DNA of 9,773 nt, taken from NCBI GenBank assembly GCA_002347125.1, contig DDXG01000231.1, forward strand, positions 1 to 9,773, written 5' to 3'. Below, one piece after another: positions 7,651 to 9,773 of this stretch (position 1 is its first letter; every line of letters starts with the position of its first letter). The notes under the pieces are model-generated. The model was given only the letters and a program-made list of their open reading frames with translations, had not been told where the DNA came from and did no database searches. The stretch comes from Phycisphaerales bacterium UBA2266 (GTDB taxonomy: Bacteria > Planctomycetota > Phycisphaerae > Sedimentisphaerales > Anaerobacaceae). The position numbers were made by a program, and so were the translations under genes.

Positions 7651-7656
7651 AAGGAG
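7651..7656 (+). promoter_or_regulatory. Ribosome binding site for the HEAT-repeat gene
   Basis: AAGGAG lies 8 nt before the ATG at 7665. It fixes that start against an in-frame TTG at 7620, which lies inside the preceding gene. Confidence 0.8.
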
Positions 7657-7664
7657 ATGTAACT

Positions 7665-8444
7665 ATGACGAGCAAGGAAACAACTGGAATGACACTGGTG
7701 GCCGGGGCGGCGGGTGTAGCCGTTGCCCAGATGGATTCGGCCGCCGTAGACACGGCATTTGAAGCGCTCAAGGCCTATGACTGGGGCGCCGACCGCGCGG
7801 TCCTGAGTCCCATCGATCGGGCGATCATCGCCACGCACGGGGATGCCGATGCACGCAAGTCGCTCGAAAAGAGACTGGTGGACGCGCTTGCCGGCGGCAT
7901 CTCACGATCCGCACAGGACTATGTGTGCCGAAGACTGAGAGTCATGGGCACCGCCCAGTCCGTCGAGACCCTCGCCGTCCTTCTGCAGGCGGAGGAGACC
8001 TCGCACATCGCACGCTACGCCCTGGAGCGCATTCCGGACCAGAGAGCGGTCGATGCGCTGCGGGATGCTTTGCCCAAGGTCGGCAACAAGCTCAAGCCGG
8101 GCATCATCGGTTCGCTGGGTGTGCGTCGCGACAGGAATAGCATCGCGGTCATTGCGGGGTTTCTCGGCGACTCCGACATCCAGGTCGCCAGAACCGCGGC
8201 CCAGTCGCTTGGTCTGATCGGCACACCGGCCGCCGCCAAGGAACTGAGCCGGTTTGCGAAGAAGGCATCCGCCGACATGAAGATGCCGGTAGCCGATGCC
8301 TGCTTGGCCTGTGCCGAGCAGTTGCTGGCCGACGGCGAGAAGTCCGAGGCAGTCGCTTTGTACAAAGAACTACAGGATGGTGACCAGCCCACGAGCATCA
8401 AGGCTGCCGCCATGAAAGGCTCGCTGACCGCTGCGACGAAGTAG
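7665..8444 (+). CDS. HEAT-repeat protein
   Basis: 259 aa, almost entirely helical repeats. A conserved-looking opening, AFEALKAYDWGADRAVLSPID (about 31-51), is followed by about five HEAT-like helix pairs: roughly 52-95, 96-124, 125-153, 154-186 and 187-220. Typical repeat features are ARYALERIPD, TAAQSLGLIGTPAAAKEL and ADACLACAEQLL. The C-terminal EAVALYKELQ is TPR-like. From memory, planctomycete proteins with this same opening often carry several such modules, or are joined to DUF1080 (3-keto-disaccharide hydrolase) or haem domains; here there is a single module with no catalytic domain. Such folds are protein-binding scaffolds. The N-terminus has a short hydrophobic stretch (TLVAGAAGVAVAQ, 10-22) with a possible AVA cleavage site but little positive charge, so export is uncertain. 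Its position 32 nt behind the oxidoreductase suggests it acts with that enzyme (inference). Confidence 0.85.
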   Translation: MTSKETTGMTLVAGAAGVAVAQMDSAAVDTAFEALKAYDWGADRAVLSPIDRAIIATHGDADARKSLEKRLVDALAGGISRSAQDYVCRRLRVMGTAQSVETLAVLLQAEETSHIARYALERIPDQRAVDALRDALPKVGNKLKPGIIGSLGVRRDRNSIAVIAGFLGDSDIQVARTAAQSLGLIGTPAAAKELSRFAKKASADMKMPVADACLACAEQLLADGEKSEAVALYKELQDGDQPTSIKAAAMKGSLTAATK

Positions 8445-8460
8445 CAAAGCCGTACAACGA

Positions 8461-8508
8461 GCAAACACATGATTCAGGACGAAGGCCTGCGCCGTACACG
8501 GTGTTTGC
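8461..8508. repeat. Inverted repeat after the HEAT-repeat gene
   Basis: GCAAACAC (8461-8468) and GTGTTTGC (8501-8508) are perfect inverted copies, with a nested CAGG/CCTG pair (8475-8478 and 8486-8489). GCCGTACA also occurs as a direct repeat at 8449-8456 and 8491-8498. The dyad starts 17 nt after the HEAT-gene stop. There is no T-run, so it could be a 3'-end stabilising stem, a non-canonical terminator or a decayed element end. Confidence 0.4.
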
Positions 8509-8604
8509 CGATTAGGGGGGCTGTCCGTCCAGACCGCATCCGCGCAAAGGTCCGCCCAGCGATTCCTGTAGCGCCAACATCGACCTGGCCCATGCCGCCA
8601 CCCT

Positions 8605-8631
8605 CACCGTTCGCATCGGGAGCCAACGGTG
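8605..8631. repeat. CACCGTT/AACGGTG dyad
   Basis: CACCGTT (8605-8611) pairs with AACGGTG (8625-8631) around a 13-nt loop, extendable by a G-T and a G-C pair. A further AACGGTG lies at 8648-8654. Function unknown. Confidence 0.35.
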
Positions 8632-8856
8632 GGAGGCCTTCCCTGGAAACGGTGAACGGCCGCAAAGCCTTGATCCATAGCGCGAAGCATCTCGACCGTA
8701 AGCTGGGATGGTTCCGCCTCCTCCGCGGGGGCGAGCCGTAGGGAATAGGGGCAAAACCGGCCGAGGGCGGCAACCTTTCTGCTCCGGGACGCCGACACGA
8801 GGCGGTCGCGACGTCATCCGGTCCTTCCTTGTGACGGCATGCGCAGTAGATTCGCT

Positions 8857-8885
8857 TTGCCTATCATGGCACGGCCCGCTATACT
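8857..8885 (+). promoter_or_regulatory. Candidate sigma70-type promoter for the gene at 8941
   Basis: TTGCCT (8857-8862), exactly 17 nt, then TATACT (8880-8885) match the -35 and -10 consensus at 4 and 5 of 6 positions. Transcription would start near 8892, giving a leader of about 50 nt before the ribosome binding site. This is the best promoter match in the window and suggests the last oxidoreductase has its own transcription unit. Confidence 0.5.
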
Positions 8886-8928
8886 CCGGGCATGTGTGAT
8901 GGCTGTGCCTCGCAGACGGTTGTTCATC

Positions 8929-8934
8929 AGGAGG
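8929..8934 (+). promoter_or_regulatory. Strong ribosome binding site for the gene at 8941
   Basis: AGGAGG, a full anti-Shine-Dalgarno match, lies 6 nt before the ATG at 8941. This supports a real gene whose stop is outside the window. Confidence 0.85.
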
Positions 8935-8940
8935 TCAAGT

Positions 8941-9773
8941 ATGTATAAGGAAAAAGTCAGTATAAACCGGCGGCGCTTTCTCAAGACCGCACTGCAAACC
9001 GGTGCCTGTTTGGCGGCGCCGCAGGTCATCCCAGCCACGGTGTTGGGCAAGAATGGCGGCGTGGCCCCCAGTGAACGAATCATACTGGGCGCCGTTGGAA
9101 TCGGCAATCGCGGGCGTTACGTGCTGAGCTGCTTCCTCCGGGAGCAGGACCTGCGGTGCGTAGCCGTATGCGACGTCCGCGGCGACAATCGCCAACGCGC
9201 CAAGGACCAGGTCGATACCATCAACGGCGACAAGGACTGTGCGACGTACATCGACATGCGGGATCTGCTCGCTCGCGACGACATCGACGCCGTATTGATC
9301 GCCACCGGCCCGAATTGGCACGCGACGGCCTCCGTCATGGCGGCCAGGGCCGGTAAGGATGTCTACTGCGAGAAACCTTGCACGAAGAACATTGCCCAAA
9401 GCCTTGCCCTGGCCGAGGTTTTTCGTCGGACAGGCCGTGTATTCCAGGCCGGCACGCAGCGCCGCAGCTTGCCCAATTTCGCCTACGCCGTCGAATTGGC
9501 CCAGGCCGGCAAGCTTGGGCCGCTCAAGACGCTCCACGCCCACCCCGGCGGACTGGGCAGCGATATGAGCGGCTGGCTCCCCGCCGAACCCGCGCCGCCG
9601 CGAGAGCAGGTGGATTGGGATATGTACCTCGGTCCGGCCGCCTGGCGGCCCTACACCAGCAAGCTCATGAACGCCTTTCACTTCGAGAAGGGCGGCGGCA
9701 TGGTGGGCGGCGGATGCCTCGAATGGGGATCCCACTGCGTGGACCTGTGTCAATGGGCCAACCAGGCCGATGA
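8941..9773 (+). CDS. Tat-exported Gfo/Idh/MocA-family oxidoreductase (3' end outside window)
   Basis: 277 complete codons are visible and the frame is still open at the window edge; relatives in the window are 414-442 aa, so roughly 140-165 residues are probably missing. The Tat signal is NRRRFLK (9-15), followed by TALQTGACLAAPQVIPA. The lead-in APSERI runs into the Rossmann loop GAVGIGNRGR (50-59) and then VAVCDV. ATGPNWHA precedes an intact EKP motif (E144, K145, P146). The C-terminal domain has DWDMYLGPAAWRPY and an intact active-site segment LEWGSHCVDLCQW (H265, D268), so this is the most canonical of the four paralogues. It is closest in pattern to the 4635-5963 gene. It is predicted to act outside the cytoplasm with bound NAD(P) on a sugar or glycoside; the exact reaction is unknown. 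It has its own promoter candidate and a strong ribosome binding site after a 496-nt gap. Confidence 0.92.
   Translation, partial: MYKEKVSINRRRFLKTALQTGACLAAPQVIPATVLGKNGGVAPSERIILGAVGIGNRGRYVLSCFLREQDLRCVAVCDVRGDNRQRAKDQVDTINGDKDCATYIDMRDLLARDDIDAVLIATGPNWHATASVMAARAGKDVYCEKPCTKNIAQSLALAEVFRRTGRVFQAGTQRRSLPNFAYAVELAQAGKLGPLKTLHAHPGGLGSDMSGWLPAEPAPPREQVDWDMYLGPAAWRPYTSKLMNAFHFEKGGGMVGGGCLEWGSHCVDLCQWANQAD

Larger units (their letters stand above)
8445..8940. other. 496-nt intergenic region before the last oxidoreductase
   Basis: No convincing gene is seen. Short open frames on both strands lack ribosome binding sites and recognisable domains. The region holds an 8-bp inverted repeat (8461-8508), a 7-bp dyad (8605-8631), several G-runs, a 12-nt sequence shared with the divergent region (8848-8859), a promoter candidate (8857-8885) and a strong ribosome binding site. 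I see no trace of a DUF1080 domain or transposase. Confidence 0.6.

Noticed and set aside
8469..8773. Short open frames on both strands (about 90-101 codons) in the spacer after the HEAT gene
   Set aside because: There are no ribosome binding sites or recognisable domains, and frames compete on both strands; treated as non-coding.
8935..9753. 272-codon open frame on the minus strand at the right edge
   Set aside because: The plus-strand frame from 8941 has a full ribosome binding site, Tat signal and oxidoreductase motifs but runs off the window. The minus-strand frame is its mirror.
1..9773. CRISPR arrays, tRNA or rRNA genes, insertion-sequence ends, phage or defence genes
   Set aside because: I found no regularly spaced repeats, no cloverleaf or rRNA-like segments, and no transposase or integrase translations.

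Overview
The window is GC-rich and reads like the accessory, carbohydrate-active part of a Planctomycetota genome, possibly a Phycisphaerae or Sedimentisphaerales relative. This rests on four pieces of evidence. Several Gfo/Idh/MocA-type oxidoreductases carry twin-arginine signals. There is a LamG-type lectin domain with a short dockerin-like tail ending in WP. A HEAT-repeat protein belongs to a type I know mainly from planctomycetes and verrucomicrobia. Shine-Dalgarno sites are clear in front of most genes. The taxonomic call is from family recognition only, not from a marker gene.

Layout, left to right: (1) 2-793 (+), the C-terminal end of a larger secreted protein with a LamG jelly-roll domain between two dockerin-like pieces. 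(2) 1024-2394 (+), a Tat-exported Gfo/Idh/MocA oxidoreductase, followed after 46 nt by 2441-4477 (+), a Sec-exported glycoside-hydrolase-like TIM-barrel protein; these two look like one operon. (3) 4635-5963 (-), a second Tat-exported oxidoreductase, convergent with the hydrolase-like gene. (4) 5964-6387, a 424-nt divergent control region holding several dyads and a plausible promoter. (5) 6388-7632 (+), a third Tat-exported oxidoreductase with a GTG start, followed after 32 nt by 7665-8444 (+), a HEAT-repeat protein. (6) 8445-8940, a 496-nt spacer with inverted repeats and a good sigma70-like promoter. (7) 8941-9773 (+), a fourth Tat-exported oxidoreductase cut by the window edge.

How they may work together (inference): the oxidoreductases are predicted to fold in the cytoplasm with a bound nicotinamide cofactor and to be exported by Tat. 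The LamG protein and the hydrolase-like protein are also predicted to be exported. That fits polysaccharide or glycoconjugate breakdown outside the cytoplasm, in which redox-type sugar enzymes (glycoside oxidation, or GH109-like NAD-dependent cleavage) work next to a classical retaining-type hydrolase. No transporter, regulator or sulfatase lies inside the window, so the substrate cannot be named. The four oxidoreductases keep the Rossmann and EKP-region framework but differ at residues near the expected active site. They are therefore probably specialised paralogues rather than redundant copies.
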